DNA of 64,000 nucleotides from SAR116 cluster bacterium AG-321-A13 (GTDB lineage: Bacteria > Pseudomonadota > Alphaproteobacteria > Puniceispirillales > Marisalimonadaceae), in assembly GCA_003283875.1 (NCBI GenBank), contig QBXD01000002.1, forward strand, positions 27,008 through 91,007, read 5' to 3'. Positions within the stretch are counted from its first letter, which is position 1. Every line of letters starts with the position of its first letter. The notes beneath the pieces were generated by a model. That model made no database searches. It was given only the letters and a program-made list of their open reading frames with translations, and was not told where the DNA came from. A program made the translations under genes and the position numbers. Of the stretch, positions 53,547 through 63,281 are shown piece after piece.

Positions 53547-55349
53547 ATGACAGATATTAATCTAATAAGAAATTTTTCTATTATAGCTCATATTGATCAT
53601 GGTAAATCAACACTTGCAGATAGGTTAATACAAGAATGCAAAGGTTTAGCGGATAGGGAGATGAAGGAGCAAGTGCTTGATAATATGGAAATTGAAAGAG
53701 AAAGAGGAATTACCATAAAGGCTCAAACTGTTAGACTATTATACAAACATACGGATGATAAAACATATACATTGAATTTAATGGATACCCCTGGGCATGT
53801 CGATTTTGCTTATGAAGTTTCTAGATCTTTGTCAGCGTGTGAAGGATCATTGCTTGTTGTAGATTCTTCTCAAGGTGTGGAAGCACAGACCCTCGCCAAT
53901 GTTTATCAGGCAATTGAAGTTAATCATGAAATTGTAACTGTACTTAATAAGATTGATTTACCAGCTTCTGAACCTGAAAGAATAAGAAAACAAATTGAAG
54001 ATGTTATAGGTTTGCCAGGTGAGGAAGGAATAGAAGTTTCCGCAAAAACAGGTTTAGGAATAAAAGAAGTTTTATCTTCTTTGGTAGAAAAATTAGATCC
54101 ACCTGTTGGAGATGCGAGTGCCTCTTTGCAAGCCCTTCTCATAGATAGTTGGTACGATCCTTATTTAGGTGTCCTTACATTAGTTAGGGTTGTAAATGGG
54201 ACATTAAGAAAGGGTCAAAAAATTCGTTTTATGTCAACAAAAGTATCACATACAATCGAAAAACTAGGTATATTTACACCCAAAATAATGGATGTGGACA
54301 TGCTCGGACCAGGTGAAATTGGTTTTATAACAGCTTCTGTAAAAACTGTGGCTGATTGTAAAGTTGGAGATACTATAACTGAAGATCGTAATCCTGTGGA
54401 AACTATGTTACCTGGATTTAAACCTTCAGTGCCAGTTGTTTTTTGCGGTCTTTTTCCTATGGATAATGCTCAGTTTTCTGATTTAAGAGAAGCATTAAGT
54501 AAATTGTCTTTAAATGATGCATCTTTTAGTTTTGAAGCTGAAACTTCAGCAGCCCTAGGCTTTGGTTTTAGGTGTGGTTTTTTAGGTCTTTTACATATGG
54601 AAATAATAAGAGAGAGATTGACTAGAGAGTTTGATTTAGAACTAATCTCCACCGCTCCTTCAGTAGTTTACAAAGTTCAAAAAAACGATAATACGAATGA
54701 GTTGCTTCACAATCCAGCAGATTTACCAGATATAAACCATATCAATTACATAGAAGAACCATGGATCAAAGCGACTATAATGGTTCCAGACGAATATGTT
54801 GGCTCAGTATTAACACTTTGCACTGAAAGAAGGGGGGAGCAGATAGATTTAACATACGCAGGAACCAGAGCTATGATTGTTTATAAATTGCCTCTGAACG
54901 AGGTGGTTTTTGATTTCTATGATAAATTGAAAAGTATGACCTCTGGTTATGCAAGTTTTGATTATCAAATGGATAATTATAAGAAGGGAGATCTTGTCCG
55001 TGTGTCAATATTAGTTAATGGGGATCCTGTTGATGCTCTAGCCATGATAAGTCATAGGGATCAAGCAGAAAATAGAGGCCGTGCTATATGTACAAGGTTA
55101 AAAGATTTAATACCGCGGCAACTTTTTAAGGTTGCTTTACAAGCTGCCATCGGAGGGAAAGTTATTGCAAGAGAAACTATATCAGCAATGAGAAAAGATG
55201 TTACAGCAAAATGTTATGGTGGTGATATTAGCCGTAAAAAGAAATTGTTAGAAAAGCAAAAAGCAGGTAAAAAAAGAATGAGGCAGTTTGGCAGCGTTGA
55301 GATACCTCAGAATGCGTTTTTTGAAGCACTAAAAATGGGTGATAATTAA
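53547..55349 (+). CDS. lepA: elongation factor 4 (LepA)
   Basis: A 600-residue translational GTPase acting in ribosome assembly or elongation quality control. G motifs are A-H-I-D-H-G-K-S-T (G1), D-T-P-G-H-V-D-F (G3) and N-K-I-D-L-P (G4); the LepA-specific C-terminal region is present with [16 protein letters not shown]. Start taken at ATG 53547, matching the family length; the TTG at 53529 would add six residues. Divergent from the leuA leader. Confidence 0.96.
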   Translation: MTDINLIRNFSIIAHIDHGKSTLADRLIQECKGLADREMKEQVLDNMEIERERGITIKAQTVRLLYKHTDDKTYTLNLMDTPGHVDFAYEVSRSLSACEGSLLVVDSSQGVEAQTLANVYQAIEVNHEIVTVLNKIDLPASEPERIRKQIEDVIGLPGEEGIEVSAKTGLGIKEVLSSLVEKLDPPVGDASASLQALLIDSWYDPYLGVLTLVRVVNGTLRKGQKIRFMSTKVSHTIEKLGIFTPKIMDVDMLGPGEIGFITASVKTVADCKVGDTITEDRNPVETMLPGFKPSVPVVFCGLFPMDNAQFSDLREALSKLSLNDASFSFEAETSAALGFGFRCGFLGLLHMEIIRERLTREFDLELISTAPSVVYKVQKNDNTNELLHNPADLPDINHINYIEEPWIKATIMVPDEYVGSVLTLCTERRGEQIDLTYAGTRAMIVYKLPLNEVVFDFYDKLKSMTSGYASFDYQMDNYKKGDLVRVSILVNGDPVDALAMISHRDQAENRGRAICTRLKDLIPRQLFKVALQAAIGGKVIARETISAMRKDVTAKCYGGDISRKKKLLEKQKAGKKRMRQFGSVEIPQNAFFEALKMGDN

Positions 55350-55350
55350 A

Positions 55351-55725
55351 TTAAACTCTTTTTGAATTAGATGTTTGATTACTTATCTTTTTCCTATCTG
55401 ACTTCTTTATTCCAAATCCTATGAATAGAAAACTTAATAGTGCAAAAAAAGGAGCTGCTGGTAATAACAATATAGATGATATAAACGGATGCCAAATAAA
55501 TCCAGAGCAATTTAACACTTCTAGAGCTGAACAAGGATCAATATATCTGCTGACTATAGCTTCAGCTACTTGCAGACTATTTGGAGCAAAATAAAACCAA
55601 AATTGTCCCAACTGAGTAATTTCATTTTTATTATCAATTTGTAAAATTATATCAAAGTAGTTGCTAATAAGTGTTAGAATAAAAGAACTTATGCCTAAAA
55701 GTATGAAAATTCTTCCTATTATCAA
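55351..55725 (-). CDS. small conserved membrane protein, TTG start
   Basis: A 124-residue protein with two membrane helices (about residues 3-25 and 80-107). Between them lies W-F-Y-F-A-P-N-S-L-Q-V-A-E-A-I-V-S-R-Y-I-D-P, a pattern I recall from small alphaproteobacterial membrane proteins of unknown role. AGGA stands eight bases before a TTG start, and no better ATG exists before the first helix, so TTG is likely used. It ends one base after the convergent lepA. Function is not known. Confidence 0.65.
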   Translation of the reverse strand: MIIGRIFILLGISSFILTLISNYFDIILQIDNKNEITQLGQFWFYFAPNSLQVAEAIVSRYIDPCSALEVLNCSGFIWHPFISSILLLPAAPFFALLSFLFIGFGIKKSDRKKISNQTSNSKRV

Positions 55726-55846
55726 CTTTAATATCCTAAAAGTTTGGTTAGAAATTAATTTAAGACTTATAATTACAATTTCAATAAAATAATAGCTTAT
55801 ATTAACTTGCTCGTTAAAATTTGTTGATGTAAAATGCTATTTTTTT

Positions 55847-55936
55847 GGAGGGGTGGCCGAGCGGTTTAAGGCGCACGCCTGGAAAGCGTGTTGGGGTTAA
55901 CGCCTCTCAAGGGTTCGAATCCCTTCCTCTCCGCCA
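55847..55936 (+). tRNA. tRNA-Ser (anticodon GGA)
   Basis: A 90-nt class II tRNA with encoded CCA. Acceptor GGAGGGG pairs with CCTCTCC (one G-U), the loop C-T-G-G-A-A-A gives anticodon GGA, and a long variable arm (TTGGGGTTAACGCCTCTCAA) marks a serine tRNA. The T arm is AGGG/CCCT around TTCGAAT. Confidence 0.96.
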
Positions 55937-55995
55937 ATATACAAATATTTAATTTACAATAAAACTAAACCTGAAAAGCCTCTTAAGTATTTAAA

Positions 55996-57129
55996 ATGAA
56001 AAAAAATATTCAAAAAGAATTATTAAATTTATTAAAAGAACTTGTTAAAATTGATACTTGTTATCCTCCAGGGAGTAGTAAAGATTTTGGTAATTTTGTA
56101 AATTCATATCTTAAAGATAGTGGGTTAGAGGTTAAATCTTTTGGTGTTAATGAAGAGAAAATGAATATTGTAGCCTCAAATTATAAAGGTTTTAAAAAAT
56201 CAATTGTCTTTAACTCACATATAGACACTGTTAGGCCGATTTTGAGCGAGTGGAAAAGTGACCCATATAGTCTTAAAATTGAAAAAGATTATTCATATGG
56301 TCTCGGCGCGGTTAATTGCAAAGGAAGTGCAGCAGTACATTTATATTTAGCAAAAAATTTTAAAAGATTGTTTCCTGACATCAAAGAAAATGTAGTTTTT
56401 ACTTTTGTAACAGACGAAGAGAATTTAGGACCAGATGGTACAGAATATCTAAGAAAATCAAAGATAATACAACCACATACCCTAATCCTAGGTGCTCCAA
56501 CTAATAACAATTTTGTTATAGAAGAAAGAGGAGTTTTTTGGGTAGAGGTTAATGTTTTAGGAAAAACTTCTCACGCAGGTGAGCCTCATAAAGGAAAAAA
56601 TTCAATTGAAAAATCTGCAAAAATAATAAGTGAACTTAGTTCAAAATTTAAAAAAGAACTTAAACAATATGAGGTTGGACCACATAAATCTACAATTAAT
56701 ATAGGGATTGTATCTGGTGGAGAAAATGTAAATGTTGTACCTTCTGAAACTGATATAGTGATTGATAGACGAATTACACATAAAGAAGATGTGAAAAAAG
56801 CTTTTACTGAAATTAAAAACTTTATTTTAAGAATTGATAAATCTGCAAAAATAAAATTTCTTACTGGCACAAACCCATTTAAGTCAAATAAATCTAATAT
56901 TTATCTGAAAGAATTATCTAATTCTAAAGAAGTTATTACGGGTAAAAAACCAAGATTTTTATCTTCCATTGGCGTAAGTGACGGTAGATATTTTGCTGAT
57001 GATGATGTTAATATTATCAATATTGGACCTGGAACAGGATCTGAAGGCCATAAATCCAATGAAAAATTGATTAACAAAGATCTTCTTGATTATTTTTTCA
57101 TTTTGGAACATTTTCTACTTAAAATTTAA
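55996..57129 (+). CDS. M20 family metallopeptidase (ArgE/DapE-like)
   Basis: A 377-residue M20 amidohydrolase. Metal-site parts are N-S-H-I-D-T-V near residue 74, the catalytic pair T-D-E-E-N-L near 140, and the lid domain with G-K-T-S-H-A-G. The bridging-metal loop reads G-L-G-A-V-N-C-K-G: asparagine stands where ArgE and DapE have aspartate (usually D-M-K-G). This may mark a different subfamily or altered metal use. Sequence does not tell a deacetylase, desuccinylase or dipeptidase apart. It follows tRNA-Ser and precedes a small barrel-like gene by 23 bases. Confidence 0.82.
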   Translation: MKKNIQKELLNLLKELVKIDTCYPPGSSKDFGNFVNSYLKDSGLEVKSFGVNEEKMNIVASNYKGFKKSIVFNSHIDTVRPILSEWKSDPYSLKIEKDYSYGLGAVNCKGSAAVHLYLAKNFKRLFPDIKENVVFTFVTDEENLGPDGTEYLRKSKIIQPHTLILGAPTNNNFVIEERGVFWVEVNVLGKTSHAGEPHKGKNSIEKSAKIISELSSKFKKELKQYEVGPHKSTINIGIVSGGENVNVVPSETDIVIDRRITHKEDVKKAFTEIKNFILRIDKSAKIKFLTGTNPFKSNKSNIYLKELSNSKEVITGKKPRFLSSIGVSDGRYFADDDVNIINIGPGTGSEGHKSNEKLINKDLLDYFFILEHFLLKI

Positions 57130-57152
57130 TTTGATAATATCTAGTTAACTAA

Positions 57153-57476
57153 ATGTATGTACGAATTGTGAAATTATCTTTTATGAATGACTTCTCCAAA
57201 GAAGCAGCCTCAAATCTTTTAGTACAAATAGGAAAAACAAAGGGGTTTGCAGAAGGAATGCTCCTAAGAATGTCTGTGGATGTTTCTGATACACAAAGAT
57301 ATTCTATGACAGTTTGGCCAAACAAAAAACTTGAAGAAAAAACATGGAAATTATTTGGTGAGGAGATCTTAAAAAAATTAAGAGATACTGGAGCAAGAGT
57401 TGAAGTTTCAAAAGGAGAAATCAATGAGATTAATATTTCTAAAGATTTGGACTTAAGTAGTTTTTTAATCGAATGA
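57153..57476 (+). CDS. small ferredoxin-like-fold protein, paralogue of 11860 type
   Basis: A 107-residue protein opening M-Y-V-R-I-V-K-L-S-F with G-M-L-L-R-M-S-V-D-V-S-D and a tryptophan-containing strand (S-M-T-V-W-P). Layout and motifs echo the 100-residue protein at 11860, suggesting two paralogues of a dimeric alpha/beta-barrel family. No active residue can be named. It starts 23 bases after the M20 peptidase and overlaps the end of the convergent exporter by 12 bases, so it may be co-transcribed with the peptidase. Confidence 0.65.
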   Translation: MYVRIVKLSFMNDFSKEAASNLLVQIGKTKGFAEGMLLRMSVDVSDTQRYSMTVWPNKKLEEKTWKLFGEEILKKLRDTGARVEVSKGEINEINISKDLDLSSFLIE

Positions 57477-58367
57477 TTTTTTAGTTTTGTTGAATGGCTT
57501 TGTTGCAACAATGTATATACCAGACACTATGAAAATTAGAGCTAAAACATCTAACCAAGAGAATTTAACATCTACAAAAATATAATCTATTAGTATGGCT
57601 AAAATGGGAACTGCCATGACCGATATAGATGTTACGCTAACTGAAAATTTTTGTAAAATTGTAAAATAAGCCCAATAGGTATATGCGCTTGACAAAAATA
57701 TACCGTATAAAATAATAAAAAAATGTACATAATTTAAAGATCCAAAATTGTTTAGATCAAAATATAAAGCAAATGGTATTATGGGGAGTATTCCAATGAT
57801 TTGCTGCCAACCTGCCACAATTAATCCATCAGATTTAATACCACCATACCTTACTATCATAGTCCCTACTGCCCAGCTTAAGCCAGCAGATAAGGTGATG
57901 AGAAAACCAAAAACATTTTCAAAAATATTTATTTCAATGGAAAGAAAAAAAATACCCATCATTCCTAAAACTAAAGAAAATATAATAGAAATATTAATTC
58001 TTTCATAACCAAAAATAGCTGCAAAAATTGTTGCCCATACAGGCATTGTATACGTTAAAACTGCAGCTCTTCCTCCACCAAGCATACTTATTCCATACAA
58101 CATTAATACTTGCCATAAGGTGACATTAAAAAAGCTTATCAATACTAAAGGTTTCCAGTCACCTTTAGGAACATTAATTGTTTTAACTTTTTTAAAACCA
58201 AAAATTAACAATATAATAAAAGCTGGTATTCCAATAATAACTCTAAAACTTAGAGGTGGAATGACTTCAATTGCAATTTTAAATAAAGACCAAACTGAAG
58301 TCCAAACGAGAATTAAAATTATTAAAAGGACAATAGGTAATGTTTTTTTTGAGGAAAGTAATTCCAT
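57465..58367 (-). CDS. EamA/DMT family transporter
   Basis: A 300-residue protein with ten membrane helices in two EamA repeats (first about 10-140, second about 150-290). G-G-G-R-A-A-V-L-T-Y-T-M-P-V-W at about residue 92 is the conserved end-of-repeat-one motif. These proteins usually export amino acids or other metabolites. No substrate is readable. A second DMT gene is at 61497; the two differ in sequence. Confidence 0.88.
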   Translation of the reverse strand: MELLSSKKTLPIVLLIILILVWTSVWSLFKIAIEVIPPLSFRVIIGIPAFIILLIFGFKKVKTINVPKGDWKPLVLISFFNVTLWQVLMLYGISMLGGGRAAVLTYTMPVWATIFAAIFGYERINISIIFSLVLGMMGIFFLSIEINIFENVFGFLITLSAGLSWAVGTMIVRYGGIKSDGLIVAGWQQIIGILPIIPFALYFDLNNFGSLNYVHFFIILYGIFLSSAYTYWAYFTILQKFSVSVTSISVMAVPILAILIDYIFVDVKFSWLDVLALIFIVSGIYIVATKPFNKTKKSFD

Positions 58368-58517
58368 TGATTGACCAAGATTAAGAAATACTAATTTATA
58401 TTTTAGATTTTTAACATATTAATTGGATGTGGGTAATTTTTATTTAGAACAATATCCATCATCTAGACTTTTCTAAGTATATGCATTATTTTAATTAAAG
58501 TAATAATGGAGAAAAAA

Positions 58518-59267
58518 ATGTTAGTAGTCGTTTCCCCAGCGAAAAAACTTAATATGAACCCTATTAATAAGGTTAAAGAAACCAAACCACTTTTTGCTGA
58601 AAACGTAAATGAGTTGATTACTGAAGTCAGAAAATTAAGCTCAGATAATTTAAAAGATCTAATGGGAATCAGCACTCAATTAGCAGAACTAAATAAGAAA
58701 AGATTTACGGATTTTGGTAGGCAAGATAGAAAAGCTGCAGCTTTTGCCTTTGCAGGAGATACTTTTAAAGGTTTAGATATAGAAAAGATGGATCAACATG
58801 ACCTTGAATGGGCTCAAAAACATCTTAGAATTTTGTCTGGTTTGTATGGTTTATTGCGACCACTTGATTCAATTGAACCCTACCGTTTAGAAATGGGGAG
58901 TAAATTAAATGGATCTCACGGTAATTCATTATATGAATATTGGGACCATAAAATTTCTAATAATCTGAATCAACACGCGAAAAAAATTGGGACAGGAACT
59001 TTAGTAAATTGTGCTTCAAATGAATATTTTAAAGCGATAAATCTTAAAAATCTTTCTTTAAATATCATCACTCCTGTCTTCATGGAACGTAAAAATGGTA
59101 AAGAAAAAATTATAAGTTTCTATGCTAAAAATGCTCGGGGAGCTATGGCTCGGTTCATAATTCAAAATCGTTTGGTAAATGAAGAAGATTTGAAAAAATT
59201 CAACTTAGACGGATATTCGTATAATGTTGAAAAATCAAAAGAAGGCAAATTTGTTTTTCTTAGGTAA
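58518..59267 (+). CDS. yaaA: YaaA/DUF328 peroxide-stress protein
   Basis: A 249-residue YaaA protein, which lowers free iron during peroxide stress in E. coli and binds DNA. It opens M-L-V-V-V-S-P-A-K-K-L-N-M and carries G-D-T-F-K-G-L-D near residue 82, L-S-G-L-Y-G-L-L-R-P-L-D near 110-121, and the late N-C-A-S-N-E-Y-F and K-N-A-R-G-A-M-A-R. The start at ATG 58518 sits right behind GGAG; the upstream ATG 58506 contains that site. Confidence 0.93.
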   Translation: MLVVVSPAKKLNMNPINKVKETKPLFAENVNELITEVRKLSSDNLKDLMGISTQLAELNKKRFTDFGRQDRKAAAFAFAGDTFKGLDIEKMDQHDLEWAQKHLRILSGLYGLLRPLDSIEPYRLEMGSKLNGSHGNSLYEYWDHKISNNLNQHAKKIGTGTLVNCASNEYFKAINLKNLSLNIITPVFMERKNGKEKIISFYAKNARGAMARFIIQNRLVNEEDLKKFNLDGYSYNVEKSKEGKFVFLR

Positions 59268-59359
59268 TTTCTTTTAATCTAAAATTTAGTGAATCTTAAA
59301 TTCATTTATTTAATAGTTAAATAAATCGTATTTATTTAAAAAATATTGGATGTTAAAAA

Positions 59360-60637
59360 ATGTCAAAAAATACAATGCCTCTACATAAGGAAGCATGGAT
59401 TGAAGAATTAGCTATAAAAATTTTTCACGAAATTGAGGTATTAACCAAAGACAAAGTTGGCGTTTCTAGAGAATCTTATGGAAAAGGAGAAACCATAAGC
59501 ATAAATTATATTATAGATTTAGCAAAAGAATTTGGTTTCTATATTGAAAAAGATGCTGCTGCAAATGTTTATTTTTCATTAGAACAATCTATAAAAAATA
59601 ATCATATACTAATTGGATCACACATAGACTCTGTTCCTCAAGGAGGTAATTTTGATGGACTTGCAGGAGTAATAGCTGGTTTCTTAATTCTAGTTTATTT
59701 AAAAGAAAAAAAAGTCAAAACTTCTTTGCCCATAAAACTGTTAGTATTAAGAGGTGAAGAAAGTGCATGGTATGGAAAAAACTGTATTGGTTCTAAAGCA
59801 TTGTTTGGTTTAATATCGCAAGAAGATTTAAATTCCACTCATAGAAGCAACGGAAAAAAATTATCAAAAGCTATGACAGAATCTGGTGTAAAATTAGATC
59901 AGATTAGAAAATGTAAAACTTTAATAAATAAAAATGAGATTGAAGCTTTTATAGAAATACATATTGAACAAGGCCCAATTTTAGTGGATAAAAATTGGCC
60001 AATTGCTGTTGTTACTGGGATTCGAGGTAATTATCGTCATCACAAAATAAGATGTAAGGGTAGAGCTGGACATTCCGGTACTATTCCAAGATATTTGAGA
60101 AAAGATGCTGTTTTTGCTGGTGCCGATCTGATAACTCGTATGGACGATCATTGGAATACTATAGAACAACATGGTGGTGATCTTGTTCTAACTTCTGGTA
60201 TTTTTCATACAGATGTTGACAATCAGGCTATGTCTAGAATACCTGGAGAAATTTTATTTAGTTTTGAATCAAGGAGCCAAGATATTTCAACTCTGGACGC
60301 ATTAGAAGGATTATTAAGATCGGAATGTAAAACAATAGAAAGAGAAAAAGGGGTCTATTTTGAGTTTGACAATGTAATTAAATCAGATCCAGCTGAATGT
60401 AATCAAGGAATTGTAAAAAAACTTTTAGATGCAAGTGAGTCTTTAGGTTTCCCAAGAGCTTCTGTAGCAAGTGGCGCAACTCATGATGCCGCTATATTTT
60501 CAAATCAGGGTATAAAAACAGGAATGATTTTTATAAGAAATGACAAGGGATCTCATAATCCAGACGAAAAAATGGAGATAAAAGATTTTATGAAATGTGT
60601 TTCAACATTAAATAAATTTTTAAATGATTATGAATAA
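59360..60637 (+). CDS. M20 Zn-dependent hydrolase (allantoate amidohydrolase / N-carbamoyl-amino-acid hydrolase type)
   Basis: A 425-residue M20C-type amidase. The metal loop I-G-S-H-I-D-S-V-P-Q-G-G-N-F-D-G-L-A-G-V (near residues 92-111), G-E-E-S-A-W-Y-G for the catalytic glutamates, the H-I-E-Q-G-P motif near 202, and G-R-A-G-H-S-G-T lid are all as in HyuC/AllC enzymes. The full set of ligands is present, unlike the other M20 gene. Substrates of the group include N-carbamoyl amino acids, ureidopropionate and allantoate. Upstream of pyrE by 151 bases, not a tight operon. Confidence 0.88.
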   Translation: MSKNTMPLHKEAWIEELAIKIFHEIEVLTKDKVGVSRESYGKGETISINYIIDLAKEFGFYIEKDAAANVYFSLEQSIKNNHILIGSHIDSVPQGGNFDGLAGVIAGFLILVYLKEKKVKTSLPIKLLVLRGEESAWYGKNCIGSKALFGLISQEDLNSTHRSNGKKLSKAMTESGVKLDQIRKCKTLINKNEIEAFIEIHIEQGPILVDKNWPIAVVTGIRGNYRHHKIRCKGRAGHSGTIPRYLRKDAVFAGADLITRMDDHWNTIEQHGGDLVLTSGIFHTDVDNQAMSRIPGEILFSFESRSQDISTLDALEGLLRSECKTIEREKGVYFEFDNVIKSDPAECNQGIVKKLLDASESLGFPRASVASGATHDAAIFSNQGIKTGMIFIRNDKGSHNPDEKMEIKDFMKCVSTLNKFLNDYE

Positions 60638-60788
60638 TATATTTTGGTGATTTATGACTCTATTTTTAAATATTCATTTAATCATTTATCTGAATACTTT
60701 ATATTTTGAAAATGTTAGGTAAGTAAATATTTCAAATGTATGAAGATTTAATACTTAATAAACATGTTTAGATAAGGAAAAATTAAAA

Positions 60789-61484
60789 ATGTTTTCAACT
60801 AGTTTCCCCGAAAAAAGTGTTATATCAAGGATAACTGCTAAAATGCTAATAGAAGTTGAAGCAGTTAGATTTAGTTCTAAAGACCCGTTCAAATTTACTT
60901 CAGGTTGGGCAAGTCCGGTTTATATAGATTGCCGAAAACTAATTTCTTATCCTCGAGTAAGACATACATTAATGGATTTTGCAGCTTCTGAAATTACACG
61001 TAATATTGGGTTTGAAAGTATTGACTCAATCGCTGGAGGAGAAACGGCAGGTATTCCGTTTGCTGCATGGATCGCTGACAGGATGATGCTACCTATGCAA
61101 TATGTTAGAAAAAAAGCAAAAGGATTTGGAAGAAATGCTCAAATTGAGGGTGATTTTGAAAATAACTCACATATACTTTTGGTTGAAGATTTAACTACAG
61201 ATGGAAATAGTAAAATAAAGTTTTGTCAAGCACTTCGCCAAGCTGGCGCCAAAGTTGATCACACCTTCGTAGTTTTTTATTATGATATATTTCCACAAAC
61301 AAGGAAAACATTAGAAGATATTGGCCTACAAATGCATTCACTAGCCACTTGGTGGGATGTTTTGAAAGTAGCTAAGGAGTTTAATTACTTTGAAAATAAT
61401 GAGATTGCAGAGGTAGAAAGTTTCTTGAATGATCCAATGACATGGTCCGCTGATCATGGTGGCGCTTCATCATTATCTGGATAG
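60789..61484 (+). CDS. pyrE: orotate phosphoribosyltransferase
   Basis: A 231-residue type I phosphoribosyltransferase for UMP synthesis. The family N-terminus [14 protein letters not shown] is near residue 36, [10 protein letters not shown] is near 107 and the PRPP loop is [12 protein letters not shown] near 136. The loop reads T-D-G rather than the common T-T-G, a mild variant. Length matches the alphaproteobacterial group. Confidence 0.93.
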   Translation: MFSTSFPEKSVISRITAKMLIEVEAVRFSSKDPFKFTSGWASPVYIDCRKLISYPRVRHTLMDFAASEITRNIGFESIDSIAGGETAGIPFAAWIADRMMLPMQYVRKKAKGFGRNAQIEGDFENNSHILLVEDLTTDGNSKIKFCQALRQAGAKVDHTFVVFYYDIFPQTRKTLEDIGLQMHSLATWWDVLKVAKEFNYFENNEIAEVESFLNDPMTWSADHGGASSLSG

Positions 61485-61496
61485 ATCTTTTGTAAT

Positions 61497-62384
61497 TTAT
61501 TTTAATTTCGATTCTCGCCATGCAATGTACGATGTTGACCCAATTATTAAAAATCCACCTATCCATAATGTAATTTCAGGTTCTTCTGAAAATAATGCAT
61601 AACCAATAAGAACTGACCATATGAGTCTCAAAAAATCAAAAGGTAGAAGCAAAGCTAATTCCCCTTTTTCAAATGCAAAATTCATTATTGTTTGAGCTAA
61701 AGTTCCGGTTATGGCTATGAATATTAAAATTATTAATTGTCTTAAATCAATCATTTCAAAAACAGGAAACGCCATTACAAAAGTAGCTGGGATCATTCCT
61801 ATTCCAAAATAAAGAGAAATGGTAATTGCACTATCAGTTTCTGTAAGTTTTTTTATGTAAATCAGACAAACAGACCATAAAAAAGAAGAAAAAATAATTA
61901 AAACGGCACCTAATTCAATTGAAATGTCTGGTCGCATAACAATTAACGTTCCAATAAAACCAATGATTAAAGCGCTTATTCTTCGCAACCTAATTTTTTC
62001 TTTCATAAAAACAACAGCCAATATGGTTGTAAATATTGGTACAGTAAAACCTAATGTAGTTAATTGAGCTAGCGGAGTAGAAGAAATCCCGTAAAAAAAA
62101 CACAACATAGCCACGGAATTAGTAGTAATTCGCAGAAACTGAATTTTAGGTTGTCCGGTAATAAAGATACTTTTACCTTGTTGTAAAATTATTGGTGCCA
62201 GTACAAAAATTACTAAAGCACAACGAAAAAATGCAATCTCAAAAATATGTACTTCTTTCGACAAATACTTAACAGCACTATGCATAAAGACAAAAAATAA
62301 ACCCGATATAACCATGAGGCTTATTGCGATTAGTGGTTTTGGGAATTTACTTATAAATTTATTTAATATACCAGCGAGATACAC
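61497..62384 (-). CDS. EamA/DMT family transporter, GTG start
   Basis: A 295-residue protein with ten membrane helices in two EamA repeats. P-L-A-Q-L-T-T-L-G-F-T-V-P-I-F-T-T-I near residue 105 closes repeat one. Likely an exporter or nucleotide-sugar-like transporter; no substrate readable. GTG 62384 has AAGGA six bases upstream, which decides the start. Convergent with pyrE. Confidence 0.87.
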   Translation of the reverse strand: MYLAGILNKFISKFPKPLIAISLMVISGLFFVFMHSAVKYLSKEVHIFEIAFFRCALVIFVLAPIILQQGKSIFITGQPKIQFLRITTNSVAMLCFFYGISSTPLAQLTTLGFTVPIFTTILAVVFMKEKIRLRRISALIIGFIGTLIVMRPDISIELGAVLIIFSSFLWSVCLIYIKKLTETDSAITISLYFGIGMIPATFVMAFPVFEMIDLRQLIILIFIAITGTLAQTIMNFAFEKGELALLLPFDFLRLIWSVLIGYALFSEEPEITLWIGGFLIIGSTSYIAWRESKLK

Positions 62385-62564
62385 TTAATATCCTTTATTG
62401 CGAAACTAAGATGTATTTATACATTTTTTTAAAAATAAGTTTCAAATAATAGTATAAATAAAACTTCAACATAAAAGACTTGTTGCGGATCCAATAATGT
62501 AATCTAATTAATTAATTAAAAGATAAGCAAAGATCAATATAGTAAAGCTAGAGAAACGTACCTA

Positions 62565-63245
62565 ATGGTATGCAATATAGATCATATAATTGTACAAAAA
62601 ATTAGATTTATTTCAAAAAGGCTGATTTTGAAGAAAAGAGAACTAATAGAGTTTGATTTACGAACTATAATTAAAGGTTCAAAAAAAAATGTTTTTGTCA
62701 AACTCTCATTATCAGAACTTATAAAAACTTCCAGAAGAATGTATGTAATCTTTGAGAATTATAAGTCTGGTGAAAAATTTAAAATTAATAACAATGATGA
62801 AAATATTCTTTTATTAAATAAAATCGAATCAGATTTTCAACAACTTAATTCAAATCTTTCAAATATACCAACACCCATAAAAGATTTACTGGACAGGAAA
62901 TGGGAGCAAGAACCAAATTCTAAAGAGAGTACCGATGGCTCTACTGAACTTATTCTAAAAAAGCTTTCTTATTTACAAAAGGATTTTAAAAATTTAGTAA
63001 ATGTATTAGTGACAGACACTAAAAATGGAACGATTAATAATATAGATCCTATTCCGATAGCAATTGTACATAGTGCTATGACCATTTGGGTAGAGGTTTT
63101 AAAGAATAAATATAATTTAAAGAACAAAAAAATATTGAGTAAAAATCTTTTAATTTACTTAGAAAGAGTTTTAGAGGCATTTGGTTATGATGCTGATATT
63201 AAAAAAAGTTATTATAATTGGCACGAATTAAAAAATATGTCTTAG
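62565..63245 (+). CDS. hypothetical protein, 226 aa
   Basis: A lysine-, asparagine- and isoleucine-rich protein of 226 residues with no signal peptide or membrane helix. It looks mainly helical: an N-terminal basic segment, a stretch L-S-E-L-I-K-T-S-R-R-M-Y near residue 47, a flexible acidic middle (E-S-T-D-G-S-T-E) and a helical C-domain with P-I-A-I-V-H-S-A-M-T-I-W-V-E-V near residue 166. No catalytic motif or known family is recognised. The tail N-W-H-E-L-K-N-M-S is polar. It lies 36 bases before the PhyH gene and could be co-transcribed. Confidence 0.6.
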   Translation: MVCNIDHIIVQKIRFISKRLILKKRELIEFDLRTIIKGSKKNVFVKLSLSELIKTSRRMYVIFENYKSGEKFKINNNDENILLLNKIESDFQQLNSNLSNIPTPIKDLLDRKWEQEPNSKESTDGSTELILKKLSYLQKDFKNLVNVLVTDTKNGTINNIDPIPIAIVHSAMTIWVEVLKNKYNLKNKKILSKNLLIYLERVLEAFGYDADIKKSYYNWHELKNMS

Positions 63246-63281
63246 TATTATAAATAAAATATAACATGGAGATTAAATTAA

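Noticed and set aside
60655..60723. A 22-codon ORF between the M20 hydrolase and pyrE
   Set aside because: It has only a weak ribosome site, no codon pattern of interest, and no hairpin or regulatory codons that would make it a convincing leader.
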